Assembly (NCBI GenBank): GCA_028344575.1
Contig: JAOMBO010000001.1
Coordinates: 1-64,000 of the forward strand
Origin: Candidatus Nitrosopelagicus sp.
Lineage (GTDB): Archaea > Thermoproteota > Nitrososphaeria > Nitrososphaerales > Nitrosopumilaceae
Reading direction: 5' to 3'
Length of the DNA: 64,000 nucleotides
Shown here piece by piece: positions 10,322 through 20,690 of the stretch. Positions within the stretch are counted from its first letter, which is position 1. Every line of letters starts with the position of its first letter. A program made the position numbers and the translations under genes. The notes beneath the pieces are model-generated. The model was not told the DNA's origin, ran no database searches, and was given only the letters and a program-made list of their open reading frames with translations.

Positions 10322-11500
10322 ATGAAATGGAGATCTTCGACAAAAAAAGAGGGTTCAAGCAATTCACGAAGGGAAACTCTTGAGAGCTATGAACAAAAAT
10401 ATCTTGAAAAATTTGACAAAGTTAAATCTGAAATTCAAAAAATACAGAAAAAACAAAAAGATGTAGAAGTAAAGGAGCTAAAAGATAGAATTGCAAGAAG
10501 ATTGAAGTTAGAAAAAGAAACAGGAAAAAGATATAAAAAAATAATTACAAAAACATTAAAACCAGAACTAAAAGTCAAGGCTGAAACTGAGAGAAAAGTT
10601 GAGGCGGAAATAGAAACAAAGGCTGAGGCTGAAACTGAGAGAAAAGTTGAGGCGGAAATAGAAACAAAGGCTGAAATTTTAGCAGATGTCAAATCAACAA
10701 TTCAAAAAAGAATGTCAGGCGTATTCAAAGGCTTTAGGGAAACACAAAGTAAGCCATCAACTGTTGCAGAAGATACAAGAAATTTTGTTCGTAAACGTCG
10801 TACCGAAAGAATAGAAACAGTTGAAGAAGTTCATGAAGAGAAAATTCAAAATGACGAATCAGTAAATAAACAAATTAAGAAAGAAGAAGAAAAAGAGAGA
10901 ATCAAAGCGGAAAAATTTTTGAAGGAAGCTGAAGAAAAAGAAAAAGCGGAGGCAAATGAAAAGGTCGAGGCTGAAAAGACACTGAAAGAAGATTTAAAGA
11001 AAAAGAGAGACGATGAGAAAGAAAAGAATAAGAGATTGTTAGTAGAGGCTGAAGAAAATGAGAAAGAAGAAAAGAAACAAAAAATAGAGGCAGATAAAAT
11101 AATTGAAAATGCAAATACAAGAAGAGAAGAACTAGCAAAAGAGGCATTAGCAACACGTTCTAACAAAACTTTACCAAAAGGTATGAATCAAAAATCTACT
11201 TCTGGGGGTCCACATACAGATGAAGAAAAACCAAAGAAAAAAGTAAGTAAGCCAAAGAAAGGAAAATTAAAAACGGAAAAAGATATAGAATCAAAGATAG
11301 CAAAACTTGAAAAGAAATTACAAAAAGAAGAAAAAGCATCATCGAATTTTATCAAATCAACATTAGAAACTGCGGTCTCTGAAGGATGGACTAAGACTAA
11401 AACCGTTGAAGAGTTAAGAAAATCTAAAGAAAAAATTACCATAAAAAAGGCAAAAGAATTAGTCAGTGAAGCATTTGATGCTAAAACTAAGAAAAATTAG
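10322..11500 (+). CDS. Charged coiled-coil protein, paralogue of the 1..1498 protein
   Basis: Lys/Glu-rich; shares SRRETL, RRLKLEKETGKRYKK, EDTRNFVRKRRTE and LAKEALATRSNKTLPKG..SGGPH blocks with 1..1498. Confidence 0.8.
   Translation: MKWRSSTKKEGSSNSRRETLESYEQKYLEKFDKVKSEIQKIQKKQKDVEVKELKDRIARRLKLEKETGKRYKKIITKTLKPELKVKAETERKVEAEIETKAEAETERKVEAEIETKAEILADVKSTIQKRMSGVFKGFRETQSKPSTVAEDTRNFVRKRRTERIETVEEVHEEKIQNDESVNKQIKKEEEKERIKAEKFLKEAEEKEKAEANEKVEAEKTLKEDLKKKRDDEKEKNKRLLVEAEENEKEEKKQKIEADKIIENANTRREELAKEALATRSNKTLPKGMNQKSTSGGPHTDEEKPKKKVSKPKKGKLKTEKDIESKIAKLEKKLQKEEKASSNFIKSTLETAVSEGWTKTKTVEELRKSKEKITIKKAKELVSEAFDAKTKKN
10579..10675 (+). repeat. In-frame tandem duplication, 48-bp unit (16 aa: AETERKVEAEIETKAE), two copies
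   Basis: ctgaaactgagagaaaagttgaggcggaaatagaaacaaaggctga at 10581 repeats at 10629. Confidence 0.9.
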
Positions 11501-11707
11501 TTAACTGAAAATTATATTTGGTATTTGCCCAACAAACAAAATTACTTGTTCAAATGTATGAATTACAAAATCTTCAGCAGTAAGAAGATCATGTGAATGC
11601 ATATCCATCAGATCTATGGTAGCATGAGGATGTGCCTCAGCTAAAGAAGTGAAGCCTATAGAAAATATACCCACAGTCAAAATTGCAAGTAATATTAGAT
11701 TTCTCAC
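11501..11707 (-). CDS. Small His-containing secreted or membrane-anchored protein
   Basis: Signal-like N-terminus MRNLILLAILTVGIFSIGFTSLAEAHPHATIDLMDMHSHDL. Confidence 0.55.
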   Translation of the reverse strand: MRNLILLAILTVGIFSIGFTSLAEAHPHATIDLMDMHSHDLLTAEDFVIHTFEQVILFVGQIPNIIFS

Positions 11708-11762
11708 ATCAAATTATCCAAATACTACTACTTTAAATTTTTCAAAATAATTTGATCAGTTA

Positions 11763-11840
11763 ATGGGAATAATATCTAAAGCAATCATACTTGGAGGAAT
11801 CTTTGTTATTTTTTATGGAGTATTCACAATTTTAGAGTAA
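11763..11840 (+). CDS. 25-aa single-TM micropeptide (candidate)
   Basis: Manual translation MGIISKAIILGGIFVIFYGVFTILE*; below ORF-track length cut-off. Confidence 0.45.
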   Translation: MGIISKAIILGGIFVIFYGVFTILE

Positions 11841-11847
11841 ATCAAAG

Positions 11848-13224
11848 TCACCAAACATCATCAACTTCATCTAATTCTTTGTAGTCAAGAGAACGCTCTT
11901 TTTTAACAATCTTCAAACGTGAAATATCCCTTTTGAAAAATAAATCCAAACTCCAATCAAGCCATACACGGAATTTTTTATCAGAACTTCGTATCTTAGA
12001 GAGATACAAATTTCTCCATAAAAGATATGCCAAAAATCCGGCAACATTGATCCCAAAAAATGATGCAATACCCGTTCTTTTCCCTATTATTGCACTTTGA
12101 CCTTTCCATGAATAATCAAATTTGGATAATGTGCCACCGTTCAGTAATTCCTTTAGATTGGCGGCAGCAATTTTGGCATGAGCCTCAGCAATTTGAGCAG
12201 TTGGAGGAAATTTTTTCATTGTCAATTCAGGATCGAATACCGAACAATCACCAATTGCAAAAACTTCAGGGAATTGTGTAACCTGAAGAAATTCATTTAC
12301 AATAATTCGACCTTTGTATGTATTGAATAATGATTCTTTAATTAGATCAGTAGGAGTTACACCAGCGGTCCAAACAAGTGTTCTAGAAGAAATAGAATTA
12401 AGTTCGACTAATTCAGAATGACCTTTCTCTTGTGATGAATCACTAAGTAAAACCTTGTTTGATTTAGAGTTACTTTTCAATAATACTTCTTGTCCATTAA
12501 ATGATGTTACACCCGCGTCTAGAATTACATCGATTCCTCGTTCCACCAGTTTGTCTTTTGCAAATCCAGCTAGTTTTTGTGGAAATCCAGTTAGAATTTC
12601 AGTTGATGCTTCAACTAATGTTACTTTGACATCATTTTCATCAATACTTGGATAATATTCAGATACATCATTAATGAAATCATTTAATTCTCCAGCAGTT
12701 TCGACTCCTGCAAAACCACCACCGACTATGACGATTTTTAGTAAAGCCTTTCGGAGAATGGGGTCGGTTTCATTTTCAGCCTGCTCCATTAAATCAATAA
12801 TTCGGTTTCGAAGTAAAATTGCGTCATTTATGGTGCTCATTTGATATGAGTTTTCTTGAACATCCTTCATACCGAAGAAATTAGTTTGACTGCCTAATGC
12901 CACAACAAGAAAATCATAATGAATTAACATTCCACGATTTTCATTTGTACCATACAGTGCAACAGATTTCCCATGAGGATCTATGTACTTTATTTTTCCC
13001 TCATAGAATTTTGTTTTTTTTATCAAGGTTCGAATTGGAGTAACAATATGCCGGGTTTCAATTGTTCCAGAAGCCACCTGCGGTAACATAGGTGTGAAAA
13101 GTATGAAATTGTCTTCACTAACTAGAGTAATTTCAATCTCAGAATTATTTTGAAAATAAGATTCAAGTTTCAAACAACACTCAATTCCGGCAAAACCACC
13201 ACCTAAAATGAGAATTCTTTTCAC
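11848..13224 (-). CDS. Type II NADH dehydrogenase / FAD-dependent pyridine nucleotide-disulfide oxidoreductase
   Basis: KRILILGGGFAGIECC, IVIVGGGFAGVETAGEL, VFAIGDCS; probable GTG start at 13224 (VKRILILGGG). Confidence 0.85.
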   Translation of the reverse strand: MKRILILGGGFAGIECCLKLESYFQNNSEIEITLVSEDNFILFTPMLPQVASGTIETRHIVTPIRTLIKKTKFYEGKIKYIDPHGKSVALYGTNENRGMLIHYDFLVVALGSQTNFFGMKDVQENSYQMSTINDAILLRNRIIDLMEQAENETDPILRKALLKIVIVGGGFAGVETAGELNDFINDVSEYYPSIDENDVKVTLVEASTEILTGFPQKLAGFAKDKLVERGIDVILDAGVTSFNGQEVLLKSNSKSNKVLLSDSSQEKGHSELVELNSISSRTLVWTAGVTPTDLIKESLFNTYKGRIIVNEFLQVTQFPEVFAIGDCSVFDPELTMKKFPPTAQIAEAHAKIAAANLKELLNGGTLSKFDYSWKGQSAIIGKRTGIASFFGINVAGFLAYLLWRNLYLSKIRSSDKKFRVWLDWSLDLFFKRDISRLKIVKKERSLDYKELDEVDDVW

Positions 13225-13312
13225 GATACATAGGAAGAGGCGGTCTAGAATTAATAACGTATTATCACGTAAGGGATAGGAATATCTAGGCAAATAGATA
13301 TTTCAAAATATC

Positions 13313-14254
13313 ATGATTACACCTGGACGCCCTGTCAAAGATGTAGATATCTCTAGAAATTCTGACACAGATGATATATTCAAAGAACTTGCACAGGCAG
13401 GAGGATTTGAGGCAAGAAACGTAGCAGAAGGAGTAGACATACTATACAACATGATTAGTGATGAAAAATGTACGAGATTTTTGTCATTCATTGGAGCAAT
13501 TGTTTCAACAGGATTTAGAGGAATTATACGAGATATGATCAAGAAAAAATGGTGTAATGTTGTAATTACAACATGTGGTGCTTTGGACCACGATATTGCA
13601 AGACATTTTTCAGAATACAAAGAAGGATCATTCACAATGGACGATAGAGAATTAGCAGATCAAAATATTCACAGACTAGGAAATGTTCTTGTACCAATGG
13701 AAAGCTATGGACCATTGATTGAAGAAAAGGTTCAAGAGATTTTAGAAAAAGCATACAGTGAAGGTAAAAAAGAAATGTCAACTGCAGACATTAATAGAGA
13801 AATAGGAAAAGCTATGGGCGAAGATTCATTTTTGTATTGGGCTTACAAAAATGACATTCCGGTAGTAGTTCCAGGAATTATGGATGGGGCAGTAGGCAGT
13901 CAAGTATGGATGTTTTCACAAAAACATGCAGATTTCAAATTAAATGTAATCGAAGATGCAAATTTTCTCTCAGGATTGGTGTTCAAGGCGGAAAAATCAG
14001 GAGCGTTGATGCTAGGAGGAGGAGTTCCAAAACACCATACATTATGGTGGAACCAATACAGAGAAGGATTAGACTATGCAGTGTATGTTACAACAGCACA
14101 AGAATTTGATGGAAGTTTAAGCGGTGCGCTAGTAAGAGAGGCGATATCTTGGGGCAAAGTAACAAAGGATGCTACAGAAACAACCATTCATGCAGAAATT
14201 ACAACTGTTTTCCCATTCATGTACAAGGCATTATTAGAAAAACTAGAAAAGTGA
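13313..14254 (+). CDS. dys: Deoxyhypusine synthase
   Basis: TTCGALDHDIARHF; GVPKHHTLWWNQYREGLDYAVYVTTAQEFDGSLSGA. Confidence 0.95.
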   Translation: MITPGRPVKDVDISRNSDTDDIFKELAQAGGFEARNVAEGVDILYNMISDEKCTRFLSFIGAIVSTGFRGIIRDMIKKKWCNVVITTCGALDHDIARHFSEYKEGSFTMDDRELADQNIHRLGNVLVPMESYGPLIEEKVQEILEKAYSEGKKEMSTADINREIGKAMGEDSFLYWAYKNDIPVVVPGIMDGAVGSQVWMFSQKHADFKLNVIEDANFLSGLVFKAEKSGALMLGGGVPKHHTLWWNQYREGLDYAVYVTTAQEFDGSLSGALVREAISWGKVTKDATETTIHAEITTVFPFMYKALLEKLEK

Positions 14255-14272
14255 TAGGAACCAGAATCTAAC

Positions 14273-14821
14273 ATGTTACCATCAATTGAGAGTATAAAAC
14301 AACAACGACTCAAAATCAATATGACTCAAAAAGAACTTGCTAGATTAGTAGGAGTGAGTACATCAATGATCAATCAAATAGAATCAGGTCGAAGCGCTCC
14401 AAGTTATAACACTGCAAAAAGAATATTCGAAGTTTTAGCAAGTAAAGAAAGCGAGGCATCCACACATAATGCAGGAGAATTATGTAGTCAAAAAATTGTA
14501 AAATTGAAACCAACTAATACACTTGGAGAAGCGATGTCAAAAATGGATAAAGAAAAAATTAGTCAAATTCCAATTTTTGACGATAATATTCCAGTAGGAG
14601 TAATTTCAGATTCAGGAATTATTGGCCACATGAGCGTCGGAGTCTCAAAAAAGATCAAAATTCAAGACATAATGGAATCAACACCTCCAATAGTGGATAA
14701 TGAAACACCTGCAAGTACATTAGCGCCTCTCATAAAATATTCAAAATGTATTCTAGTTAGAAAAGGAACAAAAATTATTGGAATAATAACCGCATCAGAT
14801 ACATTGAAAATGATAGAATAG
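14273..14821 (+). CDS. XRE-family HTH plus CBS-domain regulator
   Basis: MTQKELARLVGVSTSMINQIESGRSAPSYNTAKRIFEVL then tandem CBS-like repeats. Confidence 0.85.
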   Translation: MLPSIESIKQQRLKINMTQKELARLVGVSTSMINQIESGRSAPSYNTAKRIFEVLASKESEASTHNAGELCSQKIVKLKPTNTLGEAMSKMDKEKISQIPIFDDNIPVGVISDSGIIGHMSVGVSKKIKIQDIMESTPPIVDNETPASTLAPLIKYSKCILVRKGTKIIGIITASDTLKMIE

Positions 14822-14822
14822 A

Positions 14823-15725
14823 TTAAAGATAATCAGGTAAAATTTCTTTTCGTATAATTTTTAGAATTTCATAGATAGTTATTTTTTGATCCTCTGAAGA
14901 ATTTCCTAAAATTCTAATTGAAATTCCAGAATCATTAGGCAATAAACTAGAACCTCCAGACAGATTTTCCATATGAGAAAACAGTTCATTAATCAAATCA
15001 TTGATTTTTGTTACATCTTTTTTTGTTAATACATAGACAGAGGTAAGAATTGTTTTATTATCAAACATTGTAAGAGCTTGAATTTTTTGTGTTTTTGGAG
15101 TTAAAAGTGATGAATCCCTAAATTTTGTTTTTCCATTTATTTTTCCTTCAGTTTTTAGATAACATACATCGAAATCAAACATCTCACCCATTGCAATTCT
15201 TCCAGGTACAATCGTTTCAGAGTAAATAACTGTGGATGATTCATCGATATCTAAATTTGTTTTTTGGTAAAATCGTGAATTTTTATACGGAATAATTTGT
15301 TCAGGTATAAATTCAAGATACGAGTTATCCTTCAAATTAAGAGTCACCATATGCGTTGCATAATTTGATTCCATTTTGTAAATTCTAGTTGCACCTTGAG
15401 TTGTAAGATGAGATATTGCGTTATTTTTTAGTTCAACATCCATTCTGTAACGATCTCCTTGTAAAATTCCACCCGATGGAGATAGAATGAATACGTGTGC
15501 CATGGAAGGATAATCCAAGTCATAGTGCAAGGCTTTTTGCACATATAGCGGAACTTGTGTCTGCTTTCGAGTAATAATGGTTTTTTGTCTGTCCGAATCA
15601 TTTTGTAATTCTAATTCCAAGAATCCAATCTTCCCAGATTTACCAACATTCATCTGCGCAACATCTCCGTCATATTGTGATATTTCATGTGGAATATCAG
15701 AAGGAGTACAGTGTTCTAGATTCAT
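14823..15725 (-). CDS. ureD: Urease accessory protein UreD/UreH
   Basis: SPSGGILQGDRYRMDVEL, HLTTQGATRIYKM; in ure cluster. Confidence 0.9.
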   Translation of the reverse strand: MNLEHCTPSDIPHEISQYDGDVAQMNVGKSGKIGFLELELQNDSDRQKTIITRKQTQVPLYVQKALHYDLDYPSMAHVFILSPSGGILQGDRYRMDVELKNNAISHLTTQGATRIYKMESNYATHMVTLNLKDNSYLEFIPEQIIPYKNSRFYQKTNLDIDESSTVIYSETIVPGRIAMGEMFDFDVCYLKTEGKINGKTKFRDSSLLTPKTQKIQALTMFDNKTILTSVYVLTKKDVTKINDLINELFSHMENLSGGSSLLPNDSGISIRILGNSSEDQKITIYEILKIIRKEILPDYL

Positions 15726-16381
15726 GATTTCACCTGAGTGAGCATATTTTTTGGAGGTTCATCAAATAAGACATCATGGATTATGTGCTGTGCCACCTGT
15801 TCGACTCCTTGATCTGTTTTACAATTTACCAAAACATACGGTTTATTTTTTCTGACAATCTTTGCATCACGTTCCATTACGTTTAGGTCAGCACCAATAG
15901 TTGGTGCAAGATCAATTTTGTTAATTACTAAAAGATCACTTGTTTCAATTCCAAGTCCACCTTTTCGAGGATATTTGTCACCTCCAGATACATCAACAAT
16001 GTATATTGTATAATCTGCAAGTGCAGGACTAAATGTCGTAGTGACATTATCACCACCGCTTTCAATTATTATCAAATCCAAGTCATCATATTTTGTTTCA
16101 ATTTCTTCAATTACTGCAAGATTGATAGAAGGATCTTCTCTTACAGCCGTGTGAGGACAACCACCAGTTGCAAGACCAATAACCATATTTTCAGGAACTA
16201 ATCCCTGTTCGGTTGCCAGGTTTTTTCGTATTCTATCAGCATCCTCTTTTGATATTACATCATTTGAGATTATACATACACGATAATTTTTTTTTGCAAG
16301 AAATGGAACAACTCTTTCAATTAACATACTTTTACCAGCGCCTACAGGACCACCAATACCTACACGAAGAATTCTAGTCAT
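15722..16381 (-). CDS. ureG: Urease accessory GTPase UreG
   Basis: GIGGPVGAGKSMLIE, GCPHTAVREDPS, IESGGDN, VINKIDLAP. Confidence 0.97.
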   Translation of the reverse strand: MTRILRVGIGGPVGAGKSMLIERVVPFLAKKNYRVCIISNDVISKEDADRIRKNLATEQGLVPENMVIGLATGGCPHTAVREDPSINLAVIEEIETKYDDLDLIIIESGGDNVTTTFSPALADYTIYIVDVSGGDKYPRKGGLGIETSDLLVINKIDLAPTIGADLNVMERDAKIVRKNKPYVLVNCKTDQGVEQVAQHIIHDVLFDEPPKNMLTQVKS

Positions 16382-16398
16382 AACAAAAAAAAATATGT

Positions 16399-17097
16399 TT
16401 ATGTAATAAACATTTTAGAAAATTTGTTTTCATGAGTCATTTGTATAAGATCATAGTTTGGAGAAAATTGCCAACAATCATCAATTTTTGTGTCAGAGAA
16501 TTTTTCTAAAATTTGCTGTATTTTGGGTTTTATTTCATGTAGAATTTTTTGGCTTTGTATATGATCAATGATTCCCAATCTTAATGCAGCGCCAGTAACA
16601 CTAACACAAAAACCATACATCATCATTTGTGAAGCTTGTTCTTTTTTGACCCCCATCACAAAACTACACACACCTGTAACTACAGGATGCATTCCAGGAG
16701 ACTCATTTTCGTTAATCTTCTGAGTATAAGTTTCAAGAAGATTGTTGGGCGATATGGCAGAGACACATTTGAGCATTTGCGAACCTGCCCTACATGATGC
16801 TGCACGGGATTCTTGAATTAACTTCATAGAACAAAGAATATCATCACATTCAATGATTCCCAAAATATCATTATTTTTTGCACAATCATATGCAGCAGAT
16901 AAGGCTACAGAATCAGCAGGACCTAATTGTTGCTCTAGTGTTACTTCAAGAAAATCAAAGATGTCACTTTGAGATGATGCACGTTTTTCATCAAAAATTG
17001 TTTCTAGTCCATTTGACATTGTATAAAGACCAGAAGGAAAAAATGAATCAGATAATTGCATTAGAGTTAGATCTGATGAATCAGTGTTCATGAACAT
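16399..17097 (-). CDS. ureF: Urease accessory protein UreF
   Basis: LSDSFFPSGLYTMSNGLE; position in cluster. Confidence 0.9.
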   Translation of the reverse strand: MFMNTDSSDLTLMQLSDSFFPSGLYTMSNGLETIFDEKRASSQSDIFDFLEVTLEQQLGPADSVALSAAYDCAKNNDILGIIECDDILCSMKLIQESRAASCRAGSQMLKCVSAISPNNLLETYTQKINENESPGMHPVVTGVCSFVMGVKKEQASQMMMYGFCVSVTGAALRLGIIDHIQSQKILHEIKPKIQQILEKFSDTKIDDCWQFSPNYDLIQMTHENKFSKMFIT

Positions 17098-17587
17098 TCA
17101 TTCCATTGTTTGGGACAAATATTTGATCTTCAACAACTAATGAAATATGATCAATTATATCAGAAAATAATTTTTCAAATAACTCAACTTCGGTTTCATC
17201 ATGAATTGGAAACATTATGCAGCCATCAGATGTAATAGATAATGGACGATGTCGATTTCCTATGATATGGCCAAGTTGAACAAGTAGGTTTGGAGACCAT
17301 TCATTTTCATTTATCATCACACGTATTACTTTTTCAGGTAATTGATGAATTATTATCAATTGTGAATTAATTTCCAAAACATCACCGTTTCGTAAAACCG
17401 TTCCAGGTTCTAATGATAATCCAATTTCTAAACCATCTTCAGTTTCAGCACGTAAATGTGATTTTTCCATTTGTGCTCTTGACAAAAATAATCTTTTCAA
17501 AGTGTTATTTTCTTTTGCAAAATCTATTTTTTCTTTAAGATTATTTCCATGATATGAATTACCTAAAATTGAATCAACGAGGAGCAT
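17081..17587 (-). CDS. ureE: Urease accessory protein UreE (nickel chaperone)
   Basis: LGHIIGNRHRPLSI UreE motif; position in cluster. Confidence 0.85.
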   Translation of the reverse strand: MLLVDSILGNSYHGNNLKEKIDFAKENNTLKRLFLSRAQMEKSHLRAETEDGLEIGLSLEPGTVLRNGDVLEINSQLIIIHQLPEKVIRVMINENEWSPNLLVQLGHIIGNRHRPLSITSDGCIMFPIHDETEVELFEKLFSDIIDHISLVVEDQIFVPNNGMNVHEH

Positions 17588-17593
17588 TGATAA

Positions 17594-17602
17594 TAGTGCT
17601 AA
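17594..17602 (+). promoter_or_regulatory. TAGTGCTAA motif copy, ureE/ureA divergent intergenic
   Basis: Exact 9-mer; one of six in the window. Confidence 0.5.
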
Positions 17603-17672
17603 TTACTGTGTTTTAAAGATAAATGGAAAATAGGTTTCTAATCGTTAAATATGTGAAAAAGCAGATTTATTC

Positions 17673-17975
17673 ATGTTTTTAACACCTAGAGAGATTGATA
17701 AATTACAAATTTTTACCGCAGCACAGGTTGCATTAAGAAGAAAAGAAAGAGGATTGAAATTAAATCATCCAGAATCGATTGCCATAATTGCAGACCATAT
17801 TTTAGAAGGAGCTAGAGATGGGAAATCAGTTTCAGAATTAATGAGTTCTGGAAAAAATGTATTAAAAAAAGATGACGTACTACCAGGAGTCATAGATATT
17901 ATTCATACAATTCAAGTGGAAGCCACATTTAATGACGGAACAAAACTCGTGACGATTCACGACCCCATAGTGTGA
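17673..17975 (+). CDS. ureA: Urease gamma subunit
   Basis: [34 protein letters not shown]...VLPGV. Confidence 0.97.
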   Translation: MFLTPREIDKLQIFTAAQVALRRKERGLKLNHPESIAIIADHILEGARDGKSVSELMSSGKNVLKKDDVLPGVIDIIHTIQVEATFNDGTKLVTIHDPIV

Positions 17976-20104
17976 TAGATATGATTTCCAGATGGCGTTC
18001 CAAAACACCTCACATAGGAGAATACATGCCTGCAGAGGGCAACATAATTGCCAATGAATCCAAAAAAACATTCAAACTGAATGTTTCAAACACAGGAGAT
18101 AGGCCAATCCAAGTTGGTTCTCATACACATTTTGCAGAGGCAAATAAGGCATTAGAGTTTGATAGAGAAAAAGCACTAGGATATCATCTAAACATATCAT
18201 CAGGTACATCAATTAGATTTGAACCAGGAGAATCAAAACATGTCGAGGTTGTAGAATTTGGAGGAACTAAAACAATTTTTGGGTTTAGTGGATTAGTTAG
18301 TGGAGAATTAGAGTCAAAAAGAGAAGAGGCGGTAAAAAATATTCATGAAAAAGGTTTCAAAAATGTTTTAGAAAATATAGAAAATGAATCAACTTCATTA
18401 GAAATTCCACGTAGTAGATATGTAGAATTATTTGGGCCAACCAAAGGCGATAGGGTCAGACTAGCAGATACAGATTTAGTGATAGAGATTGAAAAAGATT
18501 TGATCAAATATGGAGATGAGTTGGTATTTGGTGGCGGAAAAAGTGCAAGAGATGGTCTTGGTCAAGCAAGTGGAGTATTACGAGATGAATCTGCAGATTT
18601 AGTGATTACCAATGCAATGATAATTGATCCAAAATTAGGAATAATTAAAGCAGATATTGGAATTAAAGATGGAAAAATTTTAGGTGTTGGAAATGCAGGT
18701 AATCCAAACGTCATGGATGATGTAGACATCATCGTATCATCCAATACAGAGATAATTTCAGGAGAACATACAATTTGTACGCCAGGTACAATTGATAGTC
18801 ATATTCACTTTATCTCACCTCAACAAGCAATAGATGCAATTTGTAATGGAACAACCACAATGATTGGAGGAGGAACAGGACCTGCGGATGGTACAAATGC
18901 AACAACATGCACACCAGGAGAATTTAATATTCATAAAATGATAGAAGCGGTAGAAGAATTTCCAATGAATTTTGGATTTTTGTGTAAAGGAAATGATTCT
19001 AAAGAAGAGTCATTGATGGAGCAAATCAAGGCAGGAGCATGTGGATTAAAACTACATGAGGACTGGGGAACAACTCCGGCTACAATTAATTCTGCGTTAA
19101 ATGTGGCAGACAAAACAGATACTCAAGTTGCAATACATACCGATACTCTAAACGAATGTGGCTATGTGGATGATACTATTGCTGCAATTAATGGAAGAGT
19201 AATCCACACATACCATACAGAGGGAGCAGGAGGAGGTCACGCCCCAGACATTATGAAAATAGCATCAGAACCAAATATTTTGCCGTCATCGACTAATCCT
19301 ACAAGACCTTTTACTACCAATACACTAGAAGAACATCTAGACATGATGATGGTGTGTCATCATTTGAACCCATCAGTTCCAGAAGATATCTCATTTGCAG
19401 AATCAAGGATTAGAGCCGAGACGATTGCCGCAGAAGACATTCTACATGATGTAGGAGCACTTAGCATGATGTCTTCAGATAGTCAAGCAATGGGAAGAGT
19501 AGGAGAGGTTACAACAAGAAATTGGCAGACAGCAGATAAAATGAGAAAGATGAAAGGACCACTAGCAGAAGATAATGAAAATAATGACAACTTTAGAATC
19601 AAAAGATATATTTCAAAAATTACCATCAACCCTGCAATTACACATGGAATATCAGATTATGTGGGTTCAATAGAACCAGGAAAAATTGCAGACATTGTCG
19701 TATGGATGCCACAGTTTTTTGGAATTAAGCCAAAAATGATCATAAAGGGAGGATTCATCGCATATGCGTTGATGGGCGACCCTAACGCATCCATACCAAC
19801 TACAGAGCCAGTTTACTATAGACCAATGTTTGGAGCATTAGGAAAAGCAAAGAAAACAACATCAGTTACATTCACATCACAACTTGCACTTGATAACGGC
19901 TTGGAAGAAAAAATGAAAATTGAGAAAAAATTACTTCCTGTGAAAAATTGTAGAAACATTGGGAAAAAAGACATGGTACATAATGATGCTACACCAAAGA
20001 TAGAGATAGACCCAGAAACATATGAGGTAAAAGTGGATGGTGAAATCGCTACAGTTGATCCTGCTACAGAAGTATCACTAGGACGTTTGTATAGTTTATT
20101 CTAG
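17972..20104 (+). CDS. ureBC: Fused urease beta-alpha subunit
   Basis: N-terminal beta ([11 protein letters not shown]...[18 protein letters not shown]) joined to alpha ([20 protein letters not shown]...[47 protein letters not shown]). Confidence 0.96.
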   Translation: MIDMISRWRSKTPHIGEYMPAEGNIIANESKKTFKLNVSNTGDRPIQVGSHTHFAEANKALEFDREKALGYHLNISSGTSIRFEPGESKHVEVVEFGGTKTIFGFSGLVSGELESKREEAVKNIHEKGFKNVLENIENESTSLEIPRSRYVELFGPTKGDRVRLADTDLVIEIEKDLIKYGDELVFGGGKSARDGLGQASGVLRDESADLVITNAMIIDPKLGIIKADIGIKDGKILGVGNAGNPNVMDDVDIIVSSNTEIISGEHTICTPGTIDSHIHFISPQQAIDAICNGTTTMIGGGTGPADGTNATTCTPGEFNIHKMIEAVEEFPMNFGFLCKGNDSKEESLMEQIKAGACGLKLHEDWGTTPATINSALNVADKTDTQVAIHTDTLNECGYVDDTIAAINGRVIHTYHTEGAGGGHAPDIMKIASEPNILPSSTNPTRPFTTNTLEEHLDMMMVCHHLNPSVPEDISFAESRIRAETIAAEDILHDVGALSMMSSDSQAMGRVGEVTTRNWQTADKMRKMKGPLAEDNENNDNFRIKRYISKITINPAITHGISDYVGSIEPGKIADIVVWMPQFFGIKPKMIIKGGFIAYALMGDPNASIPTTEPVYYRPMFGALGKAKKTTSVTFTSQLALDNGLEEKMKIEKKLLPVKNCRNIGKKDMVHNDATPKIEIDPETYEVKVDGEIATVDPATEVSLGRLYSLF

Positions 20105-20595
20105 ATATTACCTAACAACATCTTTCTATTGTTAATCGTTCTTCGTACTAACATAAATCCGGCAGCTGTTGTAAATGCACCAAATAGAATATTGACAATA
20201 CTCATCTCACCAGATGAAGTTCCAGTTAATGTAAAGACCATTCCAAGAATCATCATTAAGCCACCCAAAGCACCGATAATGAGCATCGGGATAGGAAGTT
20301 TTTGTTTCATATCACCACGACTTTTGTCCGGCAATACACCACTTGCGGCTACTTTATGACAAACATCACAAAAGTGCTTTTGTTTTTTTCCTTGCCACGC
20401 AGTTTGTAGGAAGAAGAATTCGGTTTGACACAAATCACATGGTTTTTGTGGTATTGTTACTTTGCCATTTTTTTCCCAATCTTGACCAACTTTTAACATA
20501 CATGGTTTACAGAAACTTCCAGGTACTCTCCAAAATTTATTGAACTTGTACTTTTTCATACCAAGTACGATACCACAACCTGTACAAGACGTCAT
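20101..20595 (-). CDS. Zinc-ribbon membrane protein (two C-terminal TM segments)
   Basis: [27 protein letters not shown], then hydrophobic segments. Confidence 0.7.
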   Translation of the reverse strand: MTSCTGCGIVLGMKKYKFNKFWRVPGSFCKPCMLKVGQDWEKNGKVTIPQKPCDLCQTEFFFLQTAWQGKKQKHFCDVCHKVAASGVLPDKSRGDMKQKLPIPMLIIGALGGLMMILGMVFTLTGTSSGEMSIVNILFGAFTTAAGFMLVRRTINNRKMLLGNI

Positions 20596-20690
20596 GTTAA
20601 AGCATCAATCCTAGCATTAAAAAGAATTTTGGATGGAAATCCAAGTAGTAATTTGTTGAATACATAATTAAAATGGTAAAAGGGGGGAGG

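Noticed and set aside
10435-11442. Multiple long antisense ORFs opposite the coiled-coil gene (10435-10692, 10846-11166, 10902-11156, 11188-11442)
   Set aside because: Ser/Phe/Leu-rich translations are the expected mirror of a Lys/Glu-rich reading frame; no independent coding signal.
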